This document shows, one piece after another, positions 1 to 6,556 of a DNA stretch of 7,288 nucleotides. Every line of letters begins with the position of its first letter. Within the stretch, counting starts at the first letter, position 1. The position numbers and the translations under genes are program-made. Under the pieces are notes generated by a model. That model had not been told where the DNA came from, made no database searches, and saw only the letters and a list, made by a program, of their open reading frames with translations. The DNA comes from Leptolyngbyaceae cyanobacterium CSSed165cm_216 (GTDB lineage Bacteria; Cyanobacteriota; Cyanobacteriia; Phormidesmidales; Phormidesmidaceae), in assembly GCA_007135385.1 (NCBI GenBank), contig SLIY01000178.1:1-7288 (forward strand), read 5' to 3'.

Positions 1-350
1 CAGTATTTAACCTATCTCAGCAGCTAGAGCAGGTGATCTTGGCCGCCGGGGTAAGCGCGATCGCCGATCAGCAATGGGCGATCACGATCTATCCAGTGAT
101 GGTCCGTGCCTTTGCGATCGCTCAGAGTCGCGGTCGTACCAGCCGTCCCAGGTCTACCCTAGAAATTGCCGACGGCCACCACTACACCCTGATCAAAGCC
201 AGCAATGACCAAACCCTAACGATCATGTCTAAACTGGATGACCGAGACATCGCTCAATTTACCCTGTCAGGCACTGTGCTGAGCGCTAGCCCATCGCTCC
301 AGGACCGGCGACAGTGGCAAGCCATTGCTCAACGAGTTGAGGCAAGTTAG
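1..350 (+). CDS. Hypothetical protein, C-terminal part (5' end outside window)
   Basis: The reading frame is open from the left edge (first full codon at base 3) to a TAG at 348-350, giving 115 visible residues. A GTG at 33 could serve as a start, but the frame continues upstream without a stop as a helix-like stretch (FNLSQQLEQVILAAG), so I treat the gene as truncated by the window. The visible part has a hydrophobic segment (WAITIYPVMVRAFAIA) followed by alternating polar and hydrophobic residues suggesting beta strands (TLEIADGHHYTLIKAS, TLTIMSKLDD, AQFTLSGTV) and a final helix (DRRQWQAIAQRVEAS). I do not recognise the family and see no catalytic motif. Two HIP1 octamers fall inside the gene, each encoding Ala-Ile-Ala, which supports it being resident cyanobacterial DNA. 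Its stop lies 4 bp from the stop of the convergent nuclease-like gene, with no room for a terminator between them. Confidence 0.6.
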   Translation, partial: VFNLSQQLEQVILAAGVSAIADQQWAITIYPVMVRAFAIAQSRGRTSRPRSTLEIADGHHYTLIKASNDQTLTIMSKLDDRDIAQFTLSGTVLSASPSLQDRRQWQAIAQRVEAS

Positions 351-354
351 GCGA

Positions 355-963
355 TCAATCCTGCTCTAAAATACCGACGAGGGTTTTCACCAGGATTTCC
401 ACATCATCCGGCACCTGATAACCGCCAATATCCTGAGTGATGCGCTTAGCCTCGCGGTTCAATCTCCCAAATACCCAGAAATTACCCATCGTCACGGCCC
501 CATAAACGATGGATGGAGCGGCATCATCTGTCGCCAGGGCAATCATCTCCACCGCTAGCTGAGTAAACCCTCGGGTAAGGTCATCACGCTTGGCTTCGAC
601 GACGACCACTTGATTTTGGCCCCGAATCAGGTAATCCAAATTCCCCTGCAGCCAGTTATTCACCTTGAGCGGATACTCAAACCGCAGCACCTGGTGCGAC
701 AGAGTGGCCACTCGCATCAGCACCGGGGCGATCAGCACTTCTCGTTTAGCGCTTTCACTGGTGAGTTGTACATAGGGCAGAGTTTCTTCAATTTGGGCTT
801 TGAGAGTATCCAGACCAGCTATGGGGCTCTGGGCTACGGGTAACTGCAACCGCGCTTTAACATAGTCGTAGCCAAACTCTGCCAAAATTTCATCGGTATC
901 CTGGGGCAGCTCAAAATAGGTTTGGAAGGTATAGCTAGCACCCTCTTGCAAAATTTTAGCCAT
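355..963 (-). CDS. PD-(D/E)XK nuclease-fold protein, type I restriction HsdR N-terminal-like
   Basis: This 202-residue protein carries the core of the PD-(D/E)XK fold: Asp110 in GNLDYLI, then Glu123-Ala-Lys125 in VVVVEAKRDDL, and a downstream Gln135 (FTQLAVEM) at the place where HsdR-type nucleases have a conserved Gln. An acidic helix before it (SESAKREVLIAPVL, about 69-82) could supply the first metal-binding Glu. The set Asp...Glu-X-Lys...Gln is typical of metal-dependent DNA cleavage, so activity is plausible, but the real substrate is unknown. The size fits stand-alone cyanobacterial proteins of this type; there is no helicase domain and no methyltransferase or specificity gene in the window. 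I chose ATG at 963 because it leads straight into the conserved-looking region; a TTG at 981 would add MRRRRL. A weak GAGG lies 12 bases before the ATG. Upstream sits an 11-bp repeat array. Fold assignment is fairly sure, function is not. Confidence 0.75.
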   Translation of the reverse strand: MAKILQEGASYTFQTYFELPQDTDEILAEFGYDYVKARLQLPVAQSPIAGLDTLKAQIEETLPYVQLTSESAKREVLIAPVLMRVATLSHQVLRFEYPLKVNNWLQGNLDYLIRGQNQVVVVEAKRDDLTRGFTQLAVEMIALATDDAAPSIVYGAVTMGNFWVFGRLNREAKRITQDIGGYQVPDDVEILVKTLVGILEQD

Positions 964-1035
964 CAGCCGCCGCCGCCTCAAGCTTTGATCACGGTCCCAT
1001 CGATAGCTTTTTCGCTGGCTTCTTAATTATGGCCG

Positions 1036-1098
1036 CTTTGGCTCAAATTTTACTCAGGGGGGATATTTTGTCTCAGATTTCACTCAGGTTTCACTCAG
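1036..1098 (-). repeat. Array of five 11-bp direct repeats, consensus CTGAGTGAAAT
   Basis: Read on the minus strand, the units are CTGAGTGAAAC (1088-1098), CTGAGTGAAAT (1077-1087), CTGAGACAAAA (1066-1076), then an 8-bp spacer (1058-1065), CTGAGTAAAAT (1047-1057) and TTGAGCCAAAG (1036-1046). Units are abutting apart from the one spacer. A larger period is also visible: TATCCCC precedes the first unit of each block (ending at 1099-1106 and 1058-1065). An 11-bp period puts each unit on about the same face of the helix, which is what a cooperatively bound protein needs. The array lies after xdhC and about 70 bp upstream of the nuclease-like gene. It could be an operator, or transposase-binding sites at the end of a lost element; the sequence alone does not decide. 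Confidence 0.6.
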
Positions 1099-1120
1099 AG
1101 GGGATACATAGAATTTGGTA

Positions 1121-2110
1121 TTAGTCGTTCTCCGAGCGGCTCTGCTGACGCAGACGTTCAGACAGCGATCGCCCGCTGCCCCCCCGCTGCACCATAATCA
1201 GCTCAGCGCCAATGCTGACGGCAATTTCGGCAGGGGTCAATGCCCCAATATCTAAGCCGATGGGGGCGTAGACCTGGGCTAGGGTTGCTCGGGCCAGGCC
1301 AGCTTGCTCCATCGCCTGGTAAACCTGGCGCACCCGCTTTTCGCTGCCGATCATACCGATGTAGCGGCAAGGGACCGGCCGTTGCAAAAGGGGATGCAGG
1401 GCCGCTAGGTCATAGGTGTAGCCTCGGGTCACCAGGGCGGCATAGAGGTTTTGGTGGGGGGCTAGGGATGCGATCGCTGTCTCCACCGGCTGGGCCAAAA
1501 TATGGCTGGCCTGGGGGTAGTAATCGGCGTTAGCCCACTCGGGGCGATCGTCCTGCACCGCAACTTGAAAGCCAATCAAGTGGGCGACTTTAGCCAGTTG
1601 AATGCCCACATGGCCCGCCCCCACAATCAGCAACGTCGGCGGCGGTTGCAGGGTTTCCACAAAGGTCGTCGCTGGATCTAGTTGGACGGGCTGCTCCGCC
1701 AGGTAAGGGGCCTGCCCTGGAGCGAGGGGGGTGACCAAGGTGACGGCTTGGCCCTGCTGTAGCCGCTGTAAGATTTGCTGCCCTAATGCCTTTGCCGATT
1801 CCCCCTGCCAGCGCCCCAGCCACACCCGCATGTGGCCACCACAAACCCCCTGGGTAGGCCGCTGGGGTGCCCCAGAGAGATCAATATCCACCCCCTGATT
1901 TTTCCCAGTAGTTAGCACCGCCTGGGCCTGGTGCAGCACCTTGGCTTCCCCGGCCCCGCCACCGATGGTGCCAAAGGCTTGACCCCGGGCATCCAGCACT
2001 AACTTGGCCCCCACTTCCCGGGGTACCGATCCCCTAGCGCTGATCACCGTGGCCAGGACGGCGGGACCATAGTCAAGGGCCTGGACCAGTTGTTGAAAGT
2101 ACTGTGCCAT
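1121..2110 (-). CDS. xdhC: XdhC/CoxI family protein, xanthine dehydrogenase maturation factor
   Basis: XdhC binds molybdenum cofactor, promotes its sulfuration (the terminal Mo=S ligand is essential for xanthine dehydrogenase) and delivers it to the large subunit in the cytoplasm. The 329 residues show the two usual domains. The N-terminal XdhC/CoxI domain has SARGSVPREVGAKLV (24-38), GTIGGGAGE (47-55) and QGVCGGHM (87-94). The C-terminal Rossmann domain has LLIVGAGHVGIQLAK (160-174), an acidic turn DDRPEWAN, YIGMIGSEKRV (250-260) and the family signature APIGLDIGALTPAEIAVSI (282-300). ATG at 2110 is preferred; a TTG at 2122 would add four residues, and neither has a clear ribosome binding site. 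It follows xdhB on the same strand after a 227-bp gap that contains a toxin-gene relic, so it may be co-transcribed with xdhAB or have its own promoter. The family is certain; the role in XDH maturation follows from the neighbours. Confidence 0.93.
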   Translation of the reverse strand: MAQYFQQLVQALDYGPAVLATVISARGSVPREVGAKLVLDARGQAFGTIGGGAGEAKVLHQAQAVLTTGKNQGVDIDLSGAPQRPTQGVCGGHMRVWLGRWQGESAKALGQQILQRLQQGQAVTLVTPLAPGQAPYLAEQPVQLDPATTFVETLQPPPTLLIVGAGHVGIQLAKVAHLIGFQVAVQDDRPEWANADYYPQASHILAQPVETAIASLAPHQNLYAALVTRGYTYDLAALHPLLQRPVPCRYIGMIGSEKRVRQVYQAMEQAGLARATLAQVYAPIGLDIGALTPAEIAVSIGAELIMVQRGGSGRSLSERLRQQSRSEND

Positions 2111-2129
2111 AGAGTCAGTCAATCTTATT

Positions 2130-2324
2130 TCACTTCAGCCGCGCATCATAGGTGTCGTGATCCCCTATCCATATCCAGTAATAGTGATCTCCTCGCTTGA
2201 TGGCTAAAGCTCGATAGCCCCCGCTCATGCGCACAGACCATAGTGCTTTTTCCACCTTCTTGAAAGGTAGAGAGGGATGCTGAGGATTCGGTTGCCAAAG
2301 TTGATAGGCCCTTTGAGCCTTTTT
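2130..2324 (-). pseudogene. Truncated RelE/ParE-family toxin gene remnant
   Basis: Minus-strand translation gives 64 residues ending in TGA (2130-2132), with an in-frame TAG at 2325-2327 just before the first residue. The peptide contains AQRAYQLWQPNPQHPSL, then FKKVEKALWSVR, SGGYRALAIKRGDHYYW and IWIGDHDTYD. This is the recognisable C-terminal two-thirds of the RelE/ParE-like toxins common in cyanobacteria, whose usual pattern is KAYQLW..NP.HPSL.FK, a W/YSVR strand, G.GYRALG and a final W.WIG.H..YD. About 25 N-terminal residues are missing, there is no start codon at the proper place (only an internal GTG and ATG), and no antitoxin gene adjoins. It therefore looks like a dead fragment lying between xdhB and xdhC. 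The match is from memory of the family, not from a search. Confidence 0.72.
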
Positions 2325-2337
2325 CTAATCCAGTTAA

Positions 2338-4668
2338 TTAAGAGACAACGTTTACCGGTTGCTCCTGGCCGACCGCCGCCTTAACGTGCTCGATCGCCCA
2401 CAGGGTGGCTTCCGGGGTCGCAGGCAAGCCTAGGGGCACAGAGTCGGCGTCCCCAAAGGCAGCGACAGCGGCCCGAATCGCCTCCCGCACGGACATGGCC
2501 AGCATAAACGGCGGTTCGCCGACGGCTTTACTGCCGTAGATCACCCCATCCTGGGCGGCCCGTTCTAGTAAGTGGATGGTGAACGACTCCGGCACTTCGC
2601 TGATGGTCGGAATTTTATAGGTACTGGGGGCAAAGGTGCGCAGGCGACCGTCGCCATCCCACACCAGTTCTTCCATAGTCAGCCAGCCCATGCCCTGGAC
2701 AAAGCCCCCTTCGATTTGCCCCCGATCCACCAGGGGATTCAGCGACTCGCCCACATCGTGGACGATATCCACCTGGCGCAGTTTGAAGGTGCCGCTAAAG
2801 CCATCCACCTCCACCTCGGAAACAGCGGCCCCATAGGCAAAGTAGTAGAAGGGGCGACCCTTGGCCAGTTTGGCATCCCAGAAGATGTTGGGGGTGCGGT
2901 AAAAGCCAGTGGCAGACAAACTGATGCGCTCGCTGTAGGTCTGCTGCACCACTTCGTCAAAGGCGATGCGGGCGCTGGGGTAGGTGCGACAGTAGATCCA
3001 GTCATCCTCGAACACCATATCTTCTGGGGCATCCAGGTTTAGCATGCGCACGGCTACGGCGGCCATCCGATCGCGCAGGATTTCGCAGGCGTTTTTCACC
3101 GCTTGACCGTTCAGGTCAGAGCCGCTGGAGGCCGCTGTAGCGGAGGTGTTGGGCACCTTGTCGGTACTGGTAGACATCAGCCGAATCCGCTCTACGTTCA
3201 CCCCCAGGGCTTTGGCTGCTACCTGAATCATTTTGGTGTGCAATCCCTGGCCCATTTCGGTACCGCCGTGGTTCACCTGAATGCTGCCATCGGTGTAGAT
3301 CAGCACCAGGGCACCAGCCTGGTTGTACTGTACTTTGTTGAAAGAAATACCAAACTTGACTGGGGTGATGGCCAGCCCCCGCTTTTTGTACAGACTGGTT
3401 TCGTTAAAGGCGGCGATCGCGGCGCGGCGGGCCATGTAGTCTGATCGTTGTTTGGCCTCTGACCAGACCCGGTCCAGCCGATTATCAACAATCTCCTGGC
3501 CGTAGTGGGTGGTACAGGTTTCCCCCTCGCCGTAGTAAAAGTTGCGCTCCCGCACCACATCGGGGGGCAGATTGAGGGTGCGGGCAATGCGGTCCACCAC
3601 CTCTTCCACCACAATCATCCCCTGGGGGCCGCCAAAGCCGCGATAGGCGGTGTTTGACACTCGGTTGGTTTTGGCGATCCGCCCCTCCACCACCAGGTTG
3701 GGAATGTAGTAGGCATTATCCACATGCAGCATAGCCCGCATCAGCACCGGTGGGGATAGATCCAAGCTCCAGCCGCCGTCGGCTACCAGTAGCGCGTTCA
3801 GGGCCGTAATCTTGCCCTCGTGGTCAAAGCCCACCTCATACTGACCGAAAAAACCGTGGCGCTTGCCGGTAGCCAGCATATCCTGGTGGCGGCGCAGGCG
3901 ACAGCGGGCGGGTCTGCCGGTTTTGTAGGTGGCCAGGGCCGCTGCGGCCGCAAAGGGGTTCGCCTGGGATTCTTTACCGCCAAAGCCGCCCCCCATGCGC
4001 AGGCAGGTGCAGACCACCTGGTTTTTAGGCAAGCCCAGCACTCGGGCCACCACTTCCTGGGTTTCGGTGGGATGCTGGGTAGAGGCAAACACTTGCAGAT
4101 TGCCCTCGCCGTCAGGGATTACCCAACTGGCCTGGGTTTCTAGATAGAAATGGTCTTGGCCACCAATATCCACTTCGCCGGCAAAGGTGTGGGGCGCCTG
4201 GGCCAGAGCGGCCTCGGTGTCGCCCCGCCGGATGATTTGGGGATCGGTGTGGTAGCTAGCCGCAGCGATCGCCTCTGCCACGGTCTTGATGGCAGGCAAG
4301 GGCTCGTACTCAACCTGAATCTGGGCCGCCGCTGTTCGGGCTGCCGCTTCGGTTTCCCCCACCGCCCAGGCTACCACCTGTCCGTAGTGGCTGACCTCGT
4401 CGGTGGGCAGCAACACCTCGTCATGGAGGATCACCCCCGTATTGTTTTCACCGGGCACATCGGCAGCCGTCAGGACTGTCACGCAGCCCGCGATCGCCAA
4501 GGCGGGGGCCACATCCAGCTGGGTAATTTTGGCCCTAGCGTGGGGGGCCAGCACCGGATGCAGAGACAGCATCCCGGCTGGTTCGCGCTGGTCGTCGGTG
4601 TAGACGGCGGTGCCACTGACGTGGCCAATGGCGCTTTCGTGGTGTTTGGGTTTACCGACTGGGCTCAT
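2338..4668 (-). CDS. xdhB: Xanthine dehydrogenase, molybdopterin-binding (large) subunit
   Basis: This is the catalytic Moco subunit, which hydroxylates hypoxanthine to xanthine and xanthine to urate and passes the electrons to the iron-sulfur/FAD subunit encoded upstream. At 776 residues it has normal length. Key residues, placed by recalled alignment to bovine and Rhodobacter enzymes, are Gln198 (STQHP) near molybdenum, Glu233 in GGGFGGKES (bovine Glu802), Arg311 in LMRAMLHVDN (bovine Arg880), Phe345 in YRGFGGPQG (bovine Phe914), Phe443 in GISFN (bovine Phe1009) and the base Glu718 in AVGEPPFML (bovine Glu1261). GGTEMGQGLHTKM and a C-terminal ATPE segment are also present. Having both Glu233 and Arg311 points to purine rather than aldehyde substrates. 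The Thr following bovine Phe1009 is Asn444 here, which I believe also occurs in other bacterial XDHs. ATG at 4668 is backed by GAGG at 4675-4678, 6 bases upstream. It ends in TAA at 2338-2340. Confidence 0.97.
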   Translation of the reverse strand: MSPVGKPKHHESAIGHVSGTAVYTDDQREPAGMLSLHPVLAPHARAKITQLDVAPALAIAGCVTVLTAADVPGENNTGVILHDEVLLPTDEVSHYGQVVAWAVGETEAAARTAAAQIQVEYEPLPAIKTVAEAIAAASYHTDPQIIRRGDTEAALAQAPHTFAGEVDIGGQDHFYLETQASWVIPDGEGNLQVFASTQHPTETQEVVARVLGLPKNQVVCTCLRMGGGFGGKESQANPFAAAAALATYKTGRPARCRLRRHQDMLATGKRHGFFGQYEVGFDHEGKITALNALLVADGGWSLDLSPPVLMRAMLHVDNAYYIPNLVVEGRIAKTNRVSNTAYRGFGGPQGMIVVEEVVDRIARTLNLPPDVVRERNFYYGEGETCTTHYGQEIVDNRLDRVWSEAKQRSDYMARRAAIAAFNETSLYKKRGLAITPVKFGISFNKVQYNQAGALVLIYTDGSIQVNHGGTEMGQGLHTKMIQVAAKALGVNVERIRLMSTSTDKVPNTSATAASSGSDLNGQAVKNACEILRDRMAAVAVRMLNLDAPEDMVFEDDWIYCRTYPSARIAFDEVVQQTYSERISLSATGFYRTPNIFWDAKLAKGRPFYYFAYGAAVSEVEVDGFSGTFKLRQVDIVHDVGESLNPLVDRGQIEGGFVQGMGWLTMEELVWDGDGRLRTFAPSTYKIPTISEVPESFTIHLLERAAQDGVIYGSKAVGEPPFMLAMSVREAIRAAVAAFGDADSVPLGLPATPEATLWAIEHVKAAVGQEQPVNVVS

Positions 4669-4674
4669 GGAATA

Positions 4675-4678
4675 CCTC
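4675..4678 (-). promoter_or_regulatory. Ribosome binding site of xdhB
   Basis: Minus-strand GAGG lies 6 bases before the ATG at 4668. It is the clearest Shine-Dalgarno sequence in the window and fixes the xdhB start just downstream of the repeat region. Confidence 0.6.
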
Positions 4679-4690
4679 GCTGGCGACTCG

Positions 4691-4760
4691 GATGTCCCCT
4701 CCTGGGAGGGGCAGGGGTGGGTTGGACATCCCCTCCTGGGAGGGGTAGGGGGTGGGTTTG
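4691..4760. repeat. Two tandem 34-36 bp repeats with hairpin and G-quadruplex motif
   Basis: Copy 1 (4691-4724) and copy 2 (4725-4760) share the core CCCCTCCTGGGAGGGG followed by a G-rich tail and GGGTT. Each core can fold into a 7-bp stem (CCCCTCC pairing with GGAGGGG). Each copy also contains a four-tract quadruplex motif on the plus strand: GGGAGGGGCAGGGGTGGG at 4704-4721 and GGGAGGGGTAGGGGGTGGG at 4738-4756. Differences between the copies are few (GATGT against GACAT, GCAGGGG against GTAGGGGG). The pair fills most of the 109-bp xdhA-xdhB gap. Similar G-rich units are, to my memory, dispersed in many cyanobacterial genomes. Confidence 0.85.
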
Positions 4761-4765
4761 ATCAA

Positions 4766-4779
4766 GAGGCTCACGCCTC
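4766..4779 (-). terminator. Short hairpin overlapping the xdhA stop codon
   Basis: GAGGC (4766-4770) and GCCTC (4775-4779) form a perfect 5-bp stem with a 4-base loop. The xdhA stop TGA (4778-4780) lies at its foot. No T-run follows on the minus strand, so it is not a classic intrinsic terminator; with the neighbouring G/C repeats it could instead stabilise the xdhA 3' end or attenuate transcription into xdhB. It may be part of the same dispersed repeat as 4691-4760. Confidence 0.3.
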
Positions 4780-6226
4780 AGGGAAACTCCACAAAAAATT
4801 TCTCGAATAGGTTCACCACCAGGCGCTGGCGGTACTGGGCGCTACCGCGCAGGTCGGTGAGGGGAGTAAACGCCTCTTGCAGCAGGGGTTTGACCGCTTG
4901 GACCGTCTCCATCGTCCAGGGCTGGCCCACCAGAAAGTCCTCCACTGCTGTGGCCCTGGCCGGGGTGGCGGCCACACCGCCGTATCCCAGCCGGGCCTGG
5001 AGAATAGTGTTGCGATCATCCACATCCACCACAAAGGCGGCGGCGACAATGCTGATGTCGTCAGTGCCGCGCTTGCCAATCTTGTAGGACTGGGCCAGGC
5101 GGCGGGCGGTGCCCGGGGCGGGGGAGCGGGGAATCTGGACCGAGACAATCACTTCCCCAGGCTGCAATTCCGTCTGACGGTAGCCAGTGAAAAAGTTGGC
5201 CAAAGGCAGGGTGCGTTCTCCCCCTGGGCCAGCCAGCGTCAGGGTGGCATCTAGGGATAGCAGCACCGGGGGCAGATCGCCAATGGGGGAGGCGGTGCCA
5301 ATATTCCCCCCCAGGGTGGCCCGGTTGCGCACCTGACGAGCGGCAAACCAGTGAATCATCTCATCCAGGCTGGGGAAGACACCATGCAGGCTGGTTTCAA
5401 TGTGGCTGAGGGGCACCGCTGCCCCAATCTCGACACAATCCTCGGTTTGGTGAATCTGGGTGAGCTCTGCCACTGCTTCCAGGGAGATCAAAGTCGGGTA
5501 GTGTTGCCGGTGCCAGCTCATTTCTAGGCCCAGGTCAGTGGCCCCGGCCACCAGGGTGGCCCCAGGGTGTTGCTGGATTAGGTCCAGCACCTCTGATAGC
5601 TGGGTGGGGCGGTAAAACTGTTCGTCAGGGCCACCATAAGCCAGGGGCAGCAAATCCGGGGAGGCTGTGGCCAATTGGGCGGAGAACTGATCTTCAACCA
5701 GGGCCTCGGCCACCTGTTGGGCTGCCCGGCGGATGGGCAGGTAGCCGGTGCAACGGCAAAGGTTACCTTCCACCGCCAGATCATCAGGGCCGCCGTTGTA
5801 GTAGGCCGCAAACAAACTCATGATGAATCCAGGGGTGCAGTAGCCGCACTGGGAGCCGCCAGTTTCCACCATGGCCGCCTGCACCGGGTGGAGCTGATCG
5901 GCGGTAACCGGCTCTTTGACCAGGGGGCTTTTGGGAATGCGGCCCTGGGTAATGCCGTCAGCCGTAAACACCTGTCGCCCGGCGACAGCCCCAAGGGGAA
6001 TCAGGCAGCTATTCACGGCCTGGTATTGGGGCTTACCGTCGGCACTTTCCCCAATCAGGGCAACGGTGCAGGCGCCACAGTCGCCATCCCCACAGCCCTC
6101 TTTAGTACCGGCTCGCCCACTCAGGCGCAGGTACTCTAAAAGGGTCATAGCGGGGGAAACAGCCTGAGGCGAGACCGGTTCACCATTCACCGAAAAGGTC
6201 AATTGAGTTGCAAGTTGCTGATTCAC
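4778..6226 (-). CDS. xdhA: Xanthine dehydrogenase, 2Fe-2S and FAD (small) subunit
   Basis: This subunit carries electrons from molybdenum through two [2Fe-2S] centres to FAD and on to NAD+. Numbering from the ATG at 6307, an N-terminal plant-ferredoxin-type domain has Cys72, Cys77, Cys80 (GCGDGDCGACTV) and Cys101. The all-helical second cluster domain has Cys154 and Cys157 (QCGYCTPGF) with Cys184 and Cys186 (GNLCRCTGYLPI). The FAD domain has LVAGATDLG (252-260) and RATLGGNIGTASPIGD (329-344), and the CO-dehydrogenase flavoprotein C-terminal domain runs from about 400 to 505. I chose GTG at 6226 (482 residues) because the protein then begins MNQQLATQLTFSVNG, close to where the ferredoxin fold starts, with GGA 8 bases upstream. 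The ATG at 6307 would add 27 residues (MTKPAGIRHH...) of a kind not usual in the family and has no clear ribosome site. It is the first gene of the xdhABC cluster; xdhB follows after 109 bp. Confidence 0.96.
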   Translation of the reverse strand: MNQQLATQLTFSVNGEPVSPQAVSPAMTLLEYLRLSGRAGTKEGCGDGDCGACTVALIGESADGKPQYQAVNSCLIPLGAVAGRQVFTADGITQGRIPKSPLVKEPVTADQLHPVQAAMVETGGSQCGYCTPGFIMSLFAAYYNGGPDDLAVEGNLCRCTGYLPIRRAAQQVAEALVEDQFSAQLATASPDLLPLAYGGPDEQFYRPTQLSEVLDLIQQHPGATLVAGATDLGLEMSWHRQHYPTLISLEAVAELTQIHQTEDCVEIGAAVPLSHIETSLHGVFPSLDEMIHWFAARQVRNRATLGGNIGTASPIGDLPPVLLSLDATLTLAGPGGERTLPLANFFTGYRQTELQPGEVIVSVQIPRSPAPGTARRLAQSYKIGKRGTDDISIVAAAFVVDVDDRNTILQARLGYGGVAATPARATAVEDFLVGQPWTMETVQAVKPLLQEAFTPLTDLRGSAQYRQRLVVNLFEKFFVEFP

Positions 6227-6307
6227 AGAGCAGTTCCACAATCTCCACGATGAAGGAAGCAAGGGCAACAATTCCAGGTGATGCCTGATTCCTGCTGGTT
6301 TTGTCAT

Positions 6308-6556
6308 AACACACCAGACTCAGAATCCCGCATCATAGCCAGTAGACTGCCAAGCTGAAGATGACACGTTAGTGGGGTTCACGATTCGCAGTATACAGTT
6401 AGCAGTCCTACCGCACACCGTATACCTTAAACCCTGAACCCTAGGCCGCCGGCCCTTGCCACAACCAGCTTGCTCAAGTCCTAGAGCCCAAAGTTGTTGC
6501 TTAAAGATGAGAGTAGTCCGCCCTTCAGCTCTGGATTGGTAAGCTAGGCTACAAAG
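6308..6556. other. Divergent intergenic region between xdhA and the GNAT gene
   Basis: This stretch separates two divergently read genes and must hold the promoters for both. I see the weak minus-strand promoter near 6332-6359, two GTATAC palindromes 29 bp apart (6391-6396 and 6420-6425), the repeated phrase AACCCTGAACCCTA at 6430-6443, and a small GGCC...GGCC hairpin at 6444-6454. A short frame near its right end (6520-6582) resembles an acetyltransferase C-terminus. No tRNA, small RNA or riboswitch could be supported. Confidence 0.4.
6332..6359 (-). promoter_or_regulatory. Weak candidate sigma-70-type promoter for xdhA
   Basis: On the minus strand TATGAT (6332-6337, one mismatch to TATAAT) is preceded at 16 bases by TTCAGC (6354-6359), which matches TTGACA at only three of six places. 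It would start transcription near 6325, upstream of both candidate xdhA starts. The -10 is good, the -35 poor; many cyanobacterial promoters lack a -35. Supported only by this similarity and its position. Confidence 0.25.

Noticed and set aside
1036..1106. End of a CRISPR-associated Tn7-like transposon
   Set aside because: The repeats are 11 bp rather than the roughly 20-bp or longer TnsB sites, no TGT/ACA terminal pair or target duplication is visible, and no transposition gene is in the window. Left only as a general hypothesis of an element end.
4691..4760. CRISPR-like repeat pair
   Set aside because: The copies abut with no spacer, there are only two, and no cas gene is present; it is a tandem duplication.
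4150..4761. Long plus-strand open frame (about 200 codons) opposite xdhB
   Set aside because: It is fully antisense to a well-conserved gene, its translation is Gly/His-rich with no known domain, and such frames are expected opposite GC-rich coding DNA.
5107..5126. G-quadruplex inside xdhA (GGGGCGGGGGAGCGGGG)
   Set aside because: Only three separate G-tracts of three or more lie close together, so the four-tract motif is not met; the run is explained by coding for Pro/Ala residues on the other strand.
5675..6139. Plus-strand open frame opposite xdhA
   Set aside because: Antisense to the Fe-S cluster domains with no domain signature; other frames at 1240-1533, 2572-3042 and 4877-5254 were dismissed for the same reason.
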